DNA of 55,965 bases from Acidocella sp. (GTDB lineage: Bacteria > Pseudomonadota > Alphaproteobacteria > Acetobacterales > Acetobacteraceae): the NCBI GenBank assembly GCA_031291755.1, contig JARLIK010000018.1, forward strand, positions 1 through 55,965, written 5' to 3'. The translations under genes were made by a program, and so were the position numbers. Below the pieces are notes generated by a model that was not told the origin of the DNA, did not search any database, and worked only from the letters and a program-made list of their open reading frames with translations. Below, in pieces: positions 28,969-39,620 of this stretch. Numbering within the stretch: the first letter of the stretch is position 1; the number at the start of each line of letters is the position of its first letter.

Positions 28969-30312
28969 ATGTTACGGGCAAAACAACACGCGGGGTCTTA
29001 CGGTTTCGTCTTCAGTGCGGTCAGTTCCTGCCTGTTTGCCGCCACCTTGCTGGCCGCGCCCGCTGCCCACGCCCGCACGGACAAAAGCCGGCACGCGCCA
29101 CTAGCCCAGGCCGATACCGGTTTCGGGCCCACCACCCCGGGTGTCAGCGCCATTTTAGTCGATGCCAGCACTGGCCGTGTGCTTGCCGCCTCGGGAGCGG
29201 ATACCCCGCGCTACCCGGCCAGCCTGACCAAGCTGATGACGCTCGACCTCGCCTTCCAAGCTCTGCGTGACGGGCGGATGACGCTCGATACACAAATCCC
29301 GATCTCCGAACATGCCGCCAGCGTGCAACCCGTGAAACTCGGCCTCGCACCTGGCTCCACCATCACGGTCCGGCAAGCCATTTTGTCGATGACCACGATG
29401 TCCGCCAACGATGCCGCCACCGCACTTGGTGAATATCTCGGCGGCGGATCGGAGGAGCATTGCGCTGAACTGATGACCCAGCGGGCGCATGCGCTGGGCA
29501 TGGAGCAGACGCGGTTTTACAACGCTTCCGGCCTGCCCAACCCATACCAAGTCTCGACCGCCCGCGACCTCGCCATTCTGGCGCGCGACATTGTGGTGAC
29601 CTTCCCGCAGGACCAGCAGTTTTTCGAGGTCCAGAAATTCGATCTCGATGGCCATACAATATACAGCAACAACAATATGTTAAAAACCTACCCCGGGGCC
29701 ACCGGCATGAAAACCGGCTATACCACCCTGGCGCGTCATAACCTGGTCACCAGCGCTATGCGCAATGGCCACGTACTGATCGGGGTGGAGCTGCACGAAC
29801 CTTCCTGGGGCGCCACTTACGAGCAAATGACCGCGATGCTGGATAGCGGTTTTGACAATTCGGCAAAAACCGCCGTGGCAGCCAATCTACCGCCTGCGCC
29901 CGCCCCGGTTGCACACGCGGTGCCATCCTTCATCGCTTCAGCCGATGCGGCCACTGTACGCCCGATGCCCGCCCCGGCCGCCAGACCGAAGCCGCATGTT
30001 ACAGCAGCGCAAGTGGCCTCAAACCGGCCCGCACCCGCGACCGCCAGTTGGACCGCTGAGGTTGGTTCTTATAAATACATGAGCAGCGCCCGTGCCCAGG
30101 CGCTGGCAGTGCGCAAGATGCGCGGCGAGGGTATCGCCCGCGTGGCCCGTGTTGAAGTTCACGGCAAGGTCATCTGGGCCGCACAGATCATCGGCTTATC
30201 GCATGAGGCTGCCCACGCCACCTGCACGCAGCTATCAGCCCATGGCGCGTCCTGTGTCATCATTCCGCCGCAAGCCGACCATCTGGCCGCACGCACCATG
30301 TCAGACGGCTAA
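28969..30312 (+). CDS. D-alanyl-D-alanine carboxypeptidase with C-terminal SPOR domain
   Basis: A penicillin-binding protein 5/DacF-type enzyme that trims the terminal D-Ala of peptidoglycan stem peptides in the periplasm. There is a signal peptide ending near AHA (residue 35). The serine-hydrolase motifs are SLTK near 84, SAN near 144 and KTG near 246. A Pro/Ala-rich linker leads to a SPOR domain at about 365-435 (WTAEVGSYKYMSSARAQALA...), which binds denuded glycan at the division site. The start ATG has no strong ribosome site. It is the first of three same-strand envelope genes. Confidence 0.92.
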   Translation: MLRAKQHAGSYGFVFSAVSSCLFAATLLAAPAAHARTDKSRHAPLAQADTGFGPTTPGVSAILVDASTGRVLAASGADTPRYPASLTKLMTLDLAFQALRDGRMTLDTQIPISEHAASVQPVKLGLAPGSTITVRQAILSMTTMSANDAATALGEYLGGGSEEHCAELMTQRAHALGMEQTRFYNASGLPNPYQVSTARDLAILARDIVVTFPQDQQFFEVQKFDLDGHTIYSNNNMLKTYPGATGMKTGYTTLARHNLVTSAMRNGHVLIGVELHEPSWGATYEQMTAMLDSGFDNSAKTAVAANLPPAPAPVAHAVPSFIASADAATVRPMPAPAARPKPHVTAAQVASNRPAPATASWTAEVGSYKYMSSARAQALAVRKMRGEGIARVARVEVHGKVIWAAQIIGLSHEAAHATCTQLSAHGASCVIIPPQADHLAARTMSDG

Positions 30313-30363
30313 TCAAAACCTCTGATTTGGCTTTTGTGCACCGCACGCTTATGTGACGGTGCC

Positions 30364-30948
30364 ATGATCACCTCAGATTTCGCGGCTTTCCTGACCGCCG
30401 CCGCCGGCAGTAAACCGCTGCAAGCCGCTACGATCATCGGCGGCACCTTCATTTTGGAAGATGCCGCCACCTTGCTGGCCGCCATGCAGGTGGCCGCCGG
30501 TGCGTTGTCGCTGCCGCTAGCACTTGGGGCTCTTTATGCCGGAATCGTGCTGGGGGATTTAGGGTTATATCTGCTTGGCTTTCTGTCAGCCCAGCATGCC
30601 TGGGCCAAGCGGCTGGTGCCGCCGCGCCGGCAAGACCTTGGCCATGGCTGGGTCAGCCAACGGGTCATCCCGCTGGTCATCGTCAGCCGGTTTGTTCCCG
30701 GCCTGCGCCTGCCAACCTATACCACCATGGGATTTTTACGGGCGCCGCTGGCAAAATTCACCGCTGCCGCTATTGGCGCCACGCTGATCTGGACCTCCGG
30801 TCTTTTCCTAGTCAGCCTGAAGCTCGGTACGTTACTCATGCGTTATCTGGGCGTTTGGCGTTGGGCGGGACTCGCGGTATTCTGCATCATCCTTATCCTG
30901 GTCGGGCGGTTCGCCACGCGGCTTTACAATAATAGGAATCGTCCATGA
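30364..30948 (+). CDS. DedA/VTT family membrane protein
   Basis: A 194-residue inner-membrane protein. The VTT-domain features are the amphipathic re-entrant segment GTFILEDAATLLAA, GDLGLYLLGF, and the conserved SRFVPGLRLPTYTTMGFLR block with its Arg and Pro residues. Two C-terminal membrane helices follow. DedA proteins move undecaprenyl phosphate or phospholipids across the membrane and use proton coupling. The ATG at 30364 starts 51 bases after the DD-carboxypeptidase stop. Its TGA overlaps the start of the ATP-grasp gene (ATGA), a sign of joint function. Confidence 0.85.
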   Translation: MITSDFAAFLTAAAGSKPLQAATIIGGTFILEDAATLLAAMQVAAGALSLPLALGALYAGIVLGDLGLYLLGFLSAQHAWAKRLVPPRRQDLGHGWVSQRVIPLVIVSRFVPGLRLPTYTTMGFLRAPLAKFTAAAIGATLIWTSGLFLVSLKLGTLLMRYLGVWRWAGLAVFCIILILVGRFATRLYNNRNRP

Positions 30949-32075
30949 GCGGCACATCGCTCGCCACCACTTTGCGTGCTTGGTTCACGCCCGACAGCGT
31001 CGCTGGTCTAAACTCCAGCAAAAAACCGGTCTCGTTTTTCGAGTTCTGGCCAGGCTGGTTATTCTATGCACCGGTTGTGGTGTTCTGGGTTTTCAATGCC
31101 ATTCGCTACCGTAGCGTCACCCTGCCCGCGCTTGCCAACCCGCGCATTGATGCTGGCGGTATCTGCGGAGAATCAAAAAACGATATTTTGAATCTGGCAG
31201 GCCTGATCGCGAAACCATGGATCGCCAATTACGCTGGCATGACCACCTGCGGGCATAATGACGGCAACGATCTGGCTTTGGCGCAAGCCGCCATGAAGAG
31301 TGCCGGTTTGCATTATCCCATCGTCGCCAAACCCGACATGAGCTGCAATGGCGTGGGCGTGCGGGTGGTGCGTAATGACAGCGCGTTGGCGGCATATCTG
31401 GCGGCATTTCCAAGGGCGGCGCGCCTGCAACTGCAAGAATTAGTAAACATGCCCGGTGAGGCCGGGATATTTTATATTCGCCATCCGCATGAAAAAACCG
31501 GCCGCATCACCTCTGTCACATTAAAATATCCGCCAACCGTCATCGGCGATGGCAGCCGCTCGATCCGCAGCCTGGTTGCCGCCGACCCGCGTCTCGATGC
31601 GGTGTCTAAGCTATTACTGCCCAAACTCGGCATGAAAGCTGAGCGTGTCCCAGCTCTTGGCGAAGCGGTCCGGCTGGTATTTGTTGGCAACCATTGCCGT
31701 GGTTCCACCTTCAAGGATGGACTCGATATCGTCACCCCTGCCCTTACGGCGCAAATCGACGCCATCGCCCAGGATGTCCAGGATTTGTATTTCTCCCGCA
31801 TCGACCTGCGCTATGAGTCGCTGGACGATTTACGGGCCGGAAAAAATTTCAAAATTATTGAATTCAATGGCAGTGGGTCTGAGGCTACCAATATCTGGGA
31901 TCCGGCGATGACCCTGGTGGCGGCTTATAAAACGCAGTTTTTTCATTACGGCCAATCCTTCAAGATCGGCAACACTATCCGCGCCCAGGGGCTGAAAACC
32001 ATCGGGGTGCCGAAATTATTCAATCTGTGGCGCCACCAGAAACGCCTGATGGCAGCCTACCCGGCGAATGATTAA
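30945..32075 (+). CDS. membrane-anchored ATP-grasp ligase-like protein
   Basis: A single membrane helix is likely at residues about 35-53 (WPGWLFYAPVVVFWVFNAI). The rest resembles a D-Ala-D-Ala-ligase-type ATP-grasp fold: the ATP-binding Lys in PIVAKPDMSCNGVGVRVV, the adenine pocket LQLQELVNMPGEAGIFYI, and the metal-binding end IIEFNGSGSEATN. Such enzymes join a carboxylate to an amine or thiol through an acyl phosphate. Substrate is unknown. Coupling to a DedA flippase, and the position next to a D-Ala-D-Ala-cleaving enzyme, point to the envelope. Its stop overlaps the xerC stop on the other strand. Confidence 0.7.
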   Translation: MSGTSLATTLRAWFTPDSVAGLNSSKKPVSFFEFWPGWLFYAPVVVFWVFNAIRYRSVTLPALANPRIDAGGICGESKNDILNLAGLIAKPWIANYAGMTTCGHNDGNDLALAQAAMKSAGLHYPIVAKPDMSCNGVGVRVVRNDSALAAYLAAFPRAARLQLQELVNMPGEAGIFYIRHPHEKTGRITSVTLKYPPTVIGDGSRSIRSLVAADPRLDAVSKLLLPKLGMKAERVPALGEAVRLVFVGNHCRGSTFKDGLDIVTPALTAQIDAIAQDVQDLYFSRIDLRYESLDDLRAGKNFKIIEFNGSGSEATNIWDPAMTLVAAYKTQFFHYGQSFKIGNTIRAQGLKTIGVPKLFNLWRHQKRLMAAYPAND

Positions 32076-32983
32076 GCCCGGGGATGTGATGCCCGCCAAA
32101 CTTCCATGAGCTGGTCGGTATCCACATCAGTATAGCGCTGGGTGGTGGACAGGCTGGCGTGGCCGAGAAGTTCCTGAATCGAGCGCAAATCAGCCCCACC
32201 TGAGAGCAAATGGGTGGCAAATGAATGGCGCAGCGCGTGCGGGGTGGCGTGCTCAGGCAGGCCATTGAGGTGCCGGAAATCACGCAGGGTTTTCTGCACT
32301 ACCCCGGCGTTCAGGCGCTTGCCGCGCAAGCCGACGAATAAAGGTTCAGGTGCAGCAGGATTGGGATGAAGTTTCAGGTAAGTGGCCAGCGCCTCATGCA
32401 CGACCGGCAAAATAGGGACAATGCGCTGTTTGCTGCCCTTGCCGGTGACACGCATCGGATTCCCAGCACTCGGGATATCCCCGACATTCAGGCTCAGCGC
32501 CTCATTGATCCGCAAACCCGCGCCATACAGCAGGCACATCAACGCGGCGTCACGCGCCTGGATCGCGGCACTGTCCGAAGCATCACCGATGTCAGTGGTA
32601 ACCAGAGCCGCATCGGCTTGCGTGAGCGCACGGGGAAGCGGGCGTTTGGCGCGGGGGCGGGTAATCAGGGACAGTGCCGTGGTCTCGATGCCGTGGCGCT
32701 TATGCAAAAATTTGAAAAATGTCGCGGTGGCCGAGAGCTTTTTGGCGCGGGTGGCATTGCCGGCACCGTTTTTAGCCTCCTGCGCCAGCCAGGCGCGCAC
32801 ATCGGCCGCACGCAGGTTTTGCAGCGTCTCAGCGGTTGGCTCGCCGCCGATATGGTTGGTGAGGAACCCCAGGAAGGCGGCGATATCGCGCCCATAGGTT
32901 TCCACCGTCTTCGGCGCCGCGCGGCGTTCTCCCCCTAACCAGGAGAGAAATTTTACGCGCAGCGCCTCGGCGGCTTCAGCCAA
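32072..32983 (-). CDS. xerC: site-specific tyrosine recombinase XerC
   Basis: XerC with XerD resolves chromosome dimers at dif. The N-terminal SAM-like core-binding domain spans about 1-95. The catalytic set is Arg in [13 protein letters not shown], His-x-x-Arg in [15 protein letters not shown], His in [13 protein letters not shown], and the nucleophile Tyr near 284. At 303 residues it is the housekeeping size; it lacks phage-integrase extensions. XerC versus XerD is judged from overall likeness only. It overlaps the aldolase gene start region by 8 bases and the ATP-grasp stop by 4. Confidence 0.88.
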   Translation of the reverse strand: MAEAAEALRVKFLSWLGGERRAAPKTVETYGRDIAAFLGFLTNHIGGEPTAETLQNLRAADVRAWLAQEAKNGAGNATRAKKLSATATFFKFLHKRHGIETTALSLITRPRAKRPLPRALTQADAALVTTDIGDASDSAAIQARDAALMCLLYGAGLRINEALSLNVGDIPSAGNPMRVTGKGSKQRIVPILPVVHEALATYLKLHPNPAAPEPLFVGLRGKRLNAGVVQKTLRDFRHLNGLPEHATPHALRHSFATHLLSGGADLRSIQELLGHASLSTTQRYTDVDTDQLMEVWRASHPRA

Positions 32984-33632
32984 TCGTCTGCCCGGTTTTA
33001 GCCCAGTCGGCCAGGAAGGCAGCCAGACCGCTGCTGGTCAGCGGATGGTTATAAAGCTGGCGGATGACGCTGGGCGGGATGGTGGCGACATCGGCGCCGA
33101 TTTTGGCGGCTTCAATAAGGTGAATAGGGTTGCGGATGGAGGCCACCAGCACCTCGGTGCGGATCGCCGGATAATTATTATAAATCTGCACGATGTCAGC
33201 GATCAGATCCATGCCGTTCTGGCCAATATCATCCAGACGCCCGACAAAAGGCGAGATGAAACTGGCGCCGGCCTTGGCGGCCAGCAGCGCCTGCGCCGAG
33301 GAGAAGCACAGTGTCACATTCACCATGGTGCCTTCCTGGGAGAGCGCATAGCAAGCTTTCAGGCCATCGGGGGTCAACGGCACCTTAATCGTGACGTTCG
33401 GCGCAATCGCCTTCAATACGGCGGCTTCCTTCAGCATGGCAGCGTATTCGGTAGCGGCCACCTCGGCACTCACCGGGCCGGGTACAATGGCGCAAATTTC
33501 TGCGATGACGTCCAGGATATTGCGGCCTGATTTGGCGATCAGGGAGGGGTTGGTGGTGACGCCATCCAACAGGCCGGTTGCCGCCAAATCTCGGATATCA
33601 GCAATTTCGGCGGTATCGACAAAGAACTTCAT
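32976..33632 (-). CDS. fructose-6-phosphate aldolase / small transaldolase
   Basis: A 218-residue TalC/FSA-type class I aldolase. [18 protein letters not shown] and the Schiff-base Lys83 in VTIKVPLT are conserved, as is [11 protein letters not shown]. Members act as transaldolase in the pentose phosphate route or as fructose-6-phosphate aldolase; the sequence alone does not decide. As an Entner-Doudoroff organism would need transaldolase for pentoses, that role is more likely. A strong GGAGGAG lies before ATG 33632; the longer upstream frame lacks family likeness. It is divergent from priA with 45 bases between. Confidence 0.9.
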   Translation of the reverse strand: MKFFVDTAEIADIRDLAATGLLDGVTTNPSLIAKSGRNILDVIAEICAIVPGPVSAEVAATEYAAMLKEAAVLKAIAPNVTIKVPLTPDGLKACYALSQEGTMVNVTLCFSSAQALLAAKAGASFISPFVGRLDDIGQNGMDLIADIVQIYNNYPAIRTEVLVASIRNPIHLIEAAKIGADVATIPPSVIRQLYNHPLTSSGLAAFLADWAKTGQTIG

Positions 33633-33677
33633 ATTTTCTCCTCCCGGAGGGACTGGGTGTATGACATTGCTTAAACC

Positions 33678-35657
33678 ATGAGTGCTCCGAGTCCCACCCG
33701 CGTCAGCGTATTGCTGCCTTTCCCGTTTGATACGGCATTTACCTATATGGCCGAGGCCCCGCTGGCGCCCGGCACGCTGGTGCGGGTGCCGCTGGGGCCA
33801 CGCATGGTGGTGGGCGCTGTGTGGGATAACAAACCGGACATGCAGGTGCGTACCAAGCCGGTGGCCGAAGTGCTGGATTTTCCACCGCTCCCAGAGGCGT
33901 TGCGGCAGTTTGTGGATTGGGTGGCGCATTACACGCTCTCCAAGCGTGGTGAGGTGCTGGCACTTGGGTTGAAGGCTAGTCTGCTGACGGTGCCAAAACG
34001 GCGGGCGAAGAATTTTACCTTTGGCGGCGCGGATGTTTCACTGGCGGGACCTGATTTGTCGGCAGACCAGACCGCCGCGGCGGCGGCTTTGCGTACCAGC
34101 GTGGCGACAGGGACATTCAGCGTTACGCTGCTGGACGGCGTGACCGGTTCCGGCAAGACCGAGGTTTATCTGGAAGCCGTGGCCGCTTGCCTCGCGGCCG
34201 GTAGACAAGCGCTGGTGCTGCTGCCGGAGATTGCGCTCTCCGTACAGTTTTTACAGCGCTTCGAGAAACGCTTTGGGGCTGCCCCGGCGGTCTGGCATTC
34301 TGAATTAACGCCCGCCGTGCGGCGTGAGACCTTCCGGGCGGTCGCGGAAGGCCGCGCCAATGTAGTGGTCGGGGCGCGTTCGGCCTTGTTTCTGCCCTTC
34401 CCCACACTGGGCCTGATCGTGGTGGATGAGGAGCATGAGAGCGCCTTCAAGCAGGAGGACGGCGTGATGTACCATGCCCGCGACATGGCGGTGGTGCGGG
34501 CCAAGCTTTCCGCCGCCCCTTGCGTGCTGTGTTCCGCCACACCGAGTTTGGAGACTGTCGAGAACTCGGCAAGCGGGCGCTATGCGCGGCTGGATTTGCC
34601 GGCCCGCCATGGCGGGGCGCAACTGCCGAAAGTAGTGACGCTGGATATGCGGGCGCACCCGCCCGAGCGCGGCAAATTCATCAGCCCGGTGCTGCTGGAG
34701 GCGATGCGCGACACCATGGCGCGCGGTGAGCAAGCCATGCTGTTTCTTAACCGCCGCGGCTACGCACCCCTAACATTGTGCCGCCATTGCGGGCACCGGA
34801 TGGCCTGCCCGAATTGTTCCGCCTGGCTAGTGGAGCATAAAAGCCACAAAAGATTGATCTGTCATCATTGCGACTACGCAACCTTAATGCCAACCACCTG
34901 CCCTGCCTGTGCGGCCAAGGACAGTTTTGCCGCGATCGGGCCAGGAGTGGAACGAATCGCTGAAGAAGTGCGGGAAGTTTTCCCCGAGGCGCAGGTGTTG
35001 ATGATGGCCTCAGATGTCATTGCTGGACCAAAACAAGCTGCCGAGGCAGCGCGGATGATTTCGGACCGCGAAATTGATATCATCATCGGCACCCAGATGG
35101 TGGCGAAAGGCTGGCATTTTCCGGCACTCACTTTGGTCGGCGTGGTGGATGCCGATTTAGGGTTGGCGGGCGGCGACCTGCGGGCGGGTGAACGCACCGT
35201 GCAAATGCTGCATCAGGTAGCGGGGCGCGCCGGACGCGCCGAAGCGCCGGGGGTTGTGTTATTGCAAACCTACGCGCCGGAACATCCGGTGATGGCGGCG
35301 TTACTCTCCGGTGATTTGAATGCGTTCATGGCGCAGGAGGCTGTGCAACGCCGCCCTGGGCACTGGCCACCGTTTGGCCGGTTAGTGGCGCTGATTGTGA
35401 GCGGGCCGGATGAGCGGATGGCCGATCAGATCGCCCGCGCCCTGGCACGCGCAGCACCTTCGGGGGCTGGTATTGAAATCCTCGGCCCAGCACCTGCACC
35501 TTTTGCTTTGCTGCGCGGCCGGCACCGGCGGCGACTATTGTTGAAAGCAGCGCGGCATATTGATGTGCAGAGCTTGGTGCGCGACTGGCTGACGCGAACC
35601 GATATACCTCGCAGCGTGCGGGTGGATGTGGATGTCGACCCTGTTTCGTTTATGTAA
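33678..35657 (+). CDS. priA: primosomal protein N' (replication restart helicase PriA)
   Basis: PriA reloads the replicative helicase at stalled forks. The N-terminal fork-binding domain covers about 1-110. The helicase has Walker [12 protein letters not shown] near 155, the box DEEH, and [12 protein letters not shown]. The zinc cysteines are in [17 protein letters not shown] and CPAC. The 659-residue length is somewhat short but all parts are present. No ribosome site is visible before the ATG. Confidence 0.96.
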   Translation: MSAPSPTRVSVLLPFPFDTAFTYMAEAPLAPGTLVRVPLGPRMVVGAVWDNKPDMQVRTKPVAEVLDFPPLPEALRQFVDWVAHYTLSKRGEVLALGLKASLLTVPKRRAKNFTFGGADVSLAGPDLSADQTAAAAALRTSVATGTFSVTLLDGVTGSGKTEVYLEAVAACLAAGRQALVLLPEIALSVQFLQRFEKRFGAAPAVWHSELTPAVRRETFRAVAEGRANVVVGARSALFLPFPTLGLIVVDEEHESAFKQEDGVMYHARDMAVVRAKLSAAPCVLCSATPSLETVENSASGRYARLDLPARHGGAQLPKVVTLDMRAHPPERGKFISPVLLEAMRDTMARGEQAMLFLNRRGYAPLTLCRHCGHRMACPNCSAWLVEHKSHKRLICHHCDYATLMPTTCPACAAKDSFAAIGPGVERIAEEVREVFPEAQVLMMASDVIAGPKQAAEAARMISDREIDIIIGTQMVAKGWHFPALTLVGVVDADLGLAGGDLRAGERTVQMLHQVAGRAGRAEAPGVVLLQTYAPEHPVMAALLSGDLNAFMAQEAVQRRPGHWPPFGRLVALIVSGPDERMADQIARALARAAPSGAGIEILGPAPAPFALLRGRHRRRLLLKAARHIDVQSLVRDWLTRTDIPRSVRVDVDVDPVSFM

Positions 35658-35674
35658 TGGTCATAATTCACCAT

Positions 35675-35686
35675 GCCTGCGCAGGC
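35675..35686. repeat. short GC-rich palindromic repeat after priA
   Basis: GCCTGCGCAGGC is a perfect 12-base palindrome followed by GGGAACG. It shares GCGCAGGCG with the longer hairpin at 49094-49131 and looks like a dispersed extragenic palindrome remnant. Confidence 0.4.
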
Positions 35687-35698
35687 GGGAACGAAAAT

Positions 35699-36319
35699 TT
35701 ACTGACTCACTGTCAAATTCGTAAAGGCGTAGTCGCACGGGTCCTTGGCGGTGCTTTCGGCCTCGATGCCCACAGCGCCACCTCCGGCAGGGGCCATCAA
35801 ATTCAGTGAGCCAATGGATTGCCCGTTGATGTAAAGCGTTACCGAATTACCCTTGGTGACAACCCGCAACACGTTGGCAGCACCGGACTTAATAGCAGCA
35901 TTTTTGTTAAATGGCACTACCGCCTGCCAATTTACAGAACCGGTGGAAATGCGATGTTCGAGCGCGAATGTGCCGTTGGTGTCAGACACATCCAACTCAA
36001 AAAAATCGTTTGGGCCAGTGGACCAGAAGATCAACCCGCCCACGCTGCCCAGGTTGTTACTAGGCGTGATGGTGACGCTGGCATCCATGTCGGTGAAATT
36101 GAAACCATTATATATGGCCCAATTGGCGGCATTGGCCGGCAGCGCGATGTGCACCGCATTATTTTTGGCAAATATTTGCGCGGTCTGGACCCCAAAATTC
36201 AGCGGCCAGGATGTTAAGGGGTCTGAAAGGATGGGTTGTGCTGCCTGGGCGTAATGAACCGCCAACGCAAAAAATGCGGAAAAGCCAAGGGAGCGGACAA
36301 TTTTACGGAAAGCGATCAT
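35699..36319 (-). CDS. secreted beta-sandwich protein (LamG/DUF1080-like)
   Basis: A signal peptide is clear (FRKIVRSLGFSAFFALAVHYAQA, cleavage after AQA). The mature part is rich in beta strands and Asn/Thr. Stretches such as GGLIFWSTGPNDFFELDVSD and NVLRVVTKGNSVTLYINGQSIGSL are typical of concanavalin-like glucanase or DUF1080 sandwiches that bind or cleave glycans. No catalytic residues can be assigned. ATG 36319 has GAGGTGG 5 bases upstream. It is isolated, with its own upstream region to 36380. Confidence 0.6.
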   Translation of the reverse strand: MIAFRKIVRSLGFSAFFALAVHYAQAAQPILSDPLTSWPLNFGVQTAQIFAKNNAVHIALPANAANWAIYNGFNFTDMDASVTITPSNNLGSVGGLIFWSTGPNDFFELDVSDTNGTFALEHRISTGSVNWQAVVPFNKNAAIKSGAANVLRVVTKGNSVTLYINGQSIGSLNLMAPAGGGAVGIEAESTAKDPCDYAFTNLTVSQ

Positions 36320-36463
36320 AGGCGCCACCTCATTTTTGTCTGATAACTTGAGGGTTTCAGGCTAAATCCGCTCTGCCGATGAAGTCAACCACGATTTCGC
36401 TAACAGCACGATTGGTTTTGTTGTTTAAACCATACGCCCGAATGACTAAATCAGGGGGTGCGG

Positions 36464-36484
36464 ACCGGCAAAGCGCCGGTTTTT
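36464..36484 (+). terminator. terminator-like hairpin ahead of a small secreted-protein gene
   Basis: ACCGGC/GCCGGT (36464-36469 with 36475-36480, loop AAAGC) is followed by a T-run completing TTTTT. It lies 22 bases before the ATG at 36507, not after any plus-strand gene, so it may end a short transcript or attenuate the gene. The rest of 36320-36506 shows no other gene. Confidence 0.5.
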
Positions 36485-36506
36485 CAGCAAAAAGGGGATT
36501 TCGGCC

Positions 36507-36869
36507 ATGAATGAGACTTCGGGACGTGTTTTGAAAATGTCATATCGTCAATGGGCTATTCTGTCCGCTTTTGGCCTCATTTGCGGACTAGCGGCGGTAC
36601 AGCCCGCCAAGGCTCAAACAGCTGGCTCAGGTATGACGCCCTCGAAACAGAATGAATTACTGGGTGCTACGACTGGCCTCGGGAGTTCGCACCGGTTCGC
36701 AACCATCGAAGCTGCCCAGAACCAATGCCCCGGCGATACCATCGTCTGGGGATCGGGAATTACCCTCACCTACTTGATGCCGGGCGCACCGGGCTATGGG
36801 GCAACCCAGCCGGGATTTTATGCCTGCAAGACTGAAGCTGACAGCGACGGATTTGGGCCTGCCAAATAA
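36507..36869 (+). CDS. small secreted hypothetical protein
   Basis: A 120-residue protein with an N-terminal signal peptide (hydrophobic core ILSAFGLICGLAAV, cleavage after AKA). The mature part contains two cysteines (NQCPGDTIVW and YACKTEADSDG), perhaps a disulfide, and a Gly/Pro-rich middle. I do not recognise a named family with certainty; short proteins with this NxCPGDxVVW pattern occur in alphaproteobacteria. AGGGGA lies 8 bases before ATG 36507. Its stop is 4 bases from the convergent atpC stop. Confidence 0.6.
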   Translation: MNETSGRVLKMSYRQWAILSAFGLICGLAAVQPAKAQTAGSGMTPSKQNELLGATTGLGSSHRFATIEAAQNQCPGDTIVWGSGITLTYLMPGAPGYGATQPGFYACKTEADSDGFGPAK

Positions 36870-36873
36870 CGTC

Positions 36874-37293
36874 TTAGTGGTCGGCCCGCTTGGCTGAAAC
36901 GGAATCTACCATCGCCTGGGCGGAGATCAGCCTGTCGCTGGCTTCGAGGTAGGCGTTGGCGTCCGCCATATCAGTGGCGGCATAGTTCGCCTGAGCCGCC
37001 GCCAGCGCCTCAGCGGCCTTGCCGGGGTCAAGCTCGGACTGGCGGGTGATGGTGTCAGCCAATACCGAGCAATGCTCCTCGGTCACTTCGGCAAAGCCGC
37101 CTGAGACGAAGAAGCGCTCGGTAATTTTGCCGTTTTCATACAAATCCACCAGTCCGCCGCGCAAGCCGGTGATGAGTTTGGAATGGCCGGGCAATATACC
37201 GAGATCACCCTCGGTGCCGGGGATGACAACCATATCCACCTGCTTGGAGAGCAGCAGTTTTTCGGGGCTGATGATCTCTAAGGTGATCGGCAT
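36874..37293 (-). CDS. atpC: ATP synthase F1 epsilon subunit
   Basis: The central-stalk subunit that couples gamma to the c-ring and can inhibit hydrolysis. The N-terminal beta-barrel has the family block VVIPGTEGDLGILPGHSKLITGLRGG. The C-terminal helical hairpin is present. The 139-residue length is normal. Last gene of atpHAGDC; 5 bases after atpD. Confidence 0.95.
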   Translation of the reverse strand: MPITLEIISPEKLLLSKQVDMVVIPGTEGDLGILPGHSKLITGLRGGLVDLYENGKITERFFVSGGFAEVTEEHCSVLADTITRQSELDPGKAAEALAAAQANYAATDMADANAYLEASDRLISAQAMVDSVSAKRADH

Positions 37294-37298
37294 GGGGT

Positions 37299-38732
<1,434 letters not shown>

Positions 38733-38741
38733 TTATCTACC

Positions 38742-39617
38742 TTATACGGCTTCAGCGCCGGAGATGATCTCGATAAGTTCGGATGTAATATTCGCCTGCC
38801 GGGCGCGGTTGTAATTCAGCGAAAGCTTCTTGATCATTTCGCCAGCATTACGGGTGGCGTTATCCATCGCCGTCATCTGGCTGGCATAAAAGCCTGCGCT
38901 GTTTTCCAGCAGAGCCGAATAGATTTGCACCGCAAGGTTACGCGGCAGCAGGCGGTCGAGCAACGTGCCGTCATCGGGCTCCACTTCGTAATCCGCTGCC
39001 GGGGCGTTATCATTGGCGGTCGGCGTCGCAGCCGGAATCAGCGGAGACTCCGTGACGTTCTGTGTCATTACAGAGACAAAACGGTTGAACACCAATGTGC
39101 AAATATCAAATTGCCCTTCGCGGAACATCTTCACGATGTTTTCGGCAATGGCTTCGGCATCGGCGAATTCGATGGTCTTTTTGCCGACGAAGTTTTTGTG
39201 GCCGACGATCAGGTCGTTCATTTCGCGACGAAAATAGTCGTTGCCCTTGCGGCCAACGGCGAGAATTTTCACCACTTTGCCCTGCGCCTGCAACTCACGA
39301 ACCTTGAAGCGCACTGCACGGCCAATGTTGGAATTGAACGCACCCGCCAGACCACGGTCAGCAGTAACCGCCACCAGCAGATGGGTTCTATCCTTGCCCG
39401 TACCTACCAGCAATTCTGGAGCATTCGGGTTGCTGGCTGCACCGGCGGCAATTGCGCTCATCATCTGGCCCATGCGCCTGGCGTAAGGGCGTGCGGCTTC
39501 CGCCTGCGATTGCGAACGGCGCAATTTTGCCGCCGCCACCATCTTCATGGCACTCGTGATCTTCTGCGTTGACTTAACGCTGTTGATCCGAATGCGGAGG
39601 GACTTCAGGCTGGGCAT
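38742..39617 (-). CDS. atpG: ATP synthase F1 gamma subunit
   Basis: Rotor shaft subunit. The N-terminal helix LKSLRIRINSVKSTQKITSAMKMVAAAKLRR and the C-terminal helix AMDNATRNAGEMIKKLSLNYNRARQANIT are the conserved coiled-coil pair. The central domain has the DRGLAGAFN block. An Ala/Pro/Asn-rich insertion near residue 200 is usual in alphaproteobacteria. It is 3 bases from atpA. Confidence 0.97.
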   Translation of the reverse strand: MPSLKSLRIRINSVKSTQKITSAMKMVAAAKLRRSQSQAEAARPYARRMGQMMSAIAAGAASNPNAPELLVGTGKDRTHLLVAVTADRGLAGAFNSNIGRAVRFKVRELQAQGKVVKILAVGRKGNDYFRREMNDLIVGHKNFVGKKTIEFADAEAIAENIVKMFREGQFDICTLVFNRFVSVMTQNVTESPLIPAATPTANDNAPAADYEVEPDDGTLLDRLLPRNLAVQIYSALLENSAGFYASQMTAMDNATRNAGEMIKKLSLNYNRARQANITSELIEIISGAEAV

Positions 39618-39620
39618 GGC

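Noticed and set aside
32976..33929. A 317-residue form of the aldolase
   Set aside because: The upstream 99 residues are His/Arg-rich and run through the priA promoter region; ATG 33632 has a strong ribosome site and the conserved MKFFVDTA start.
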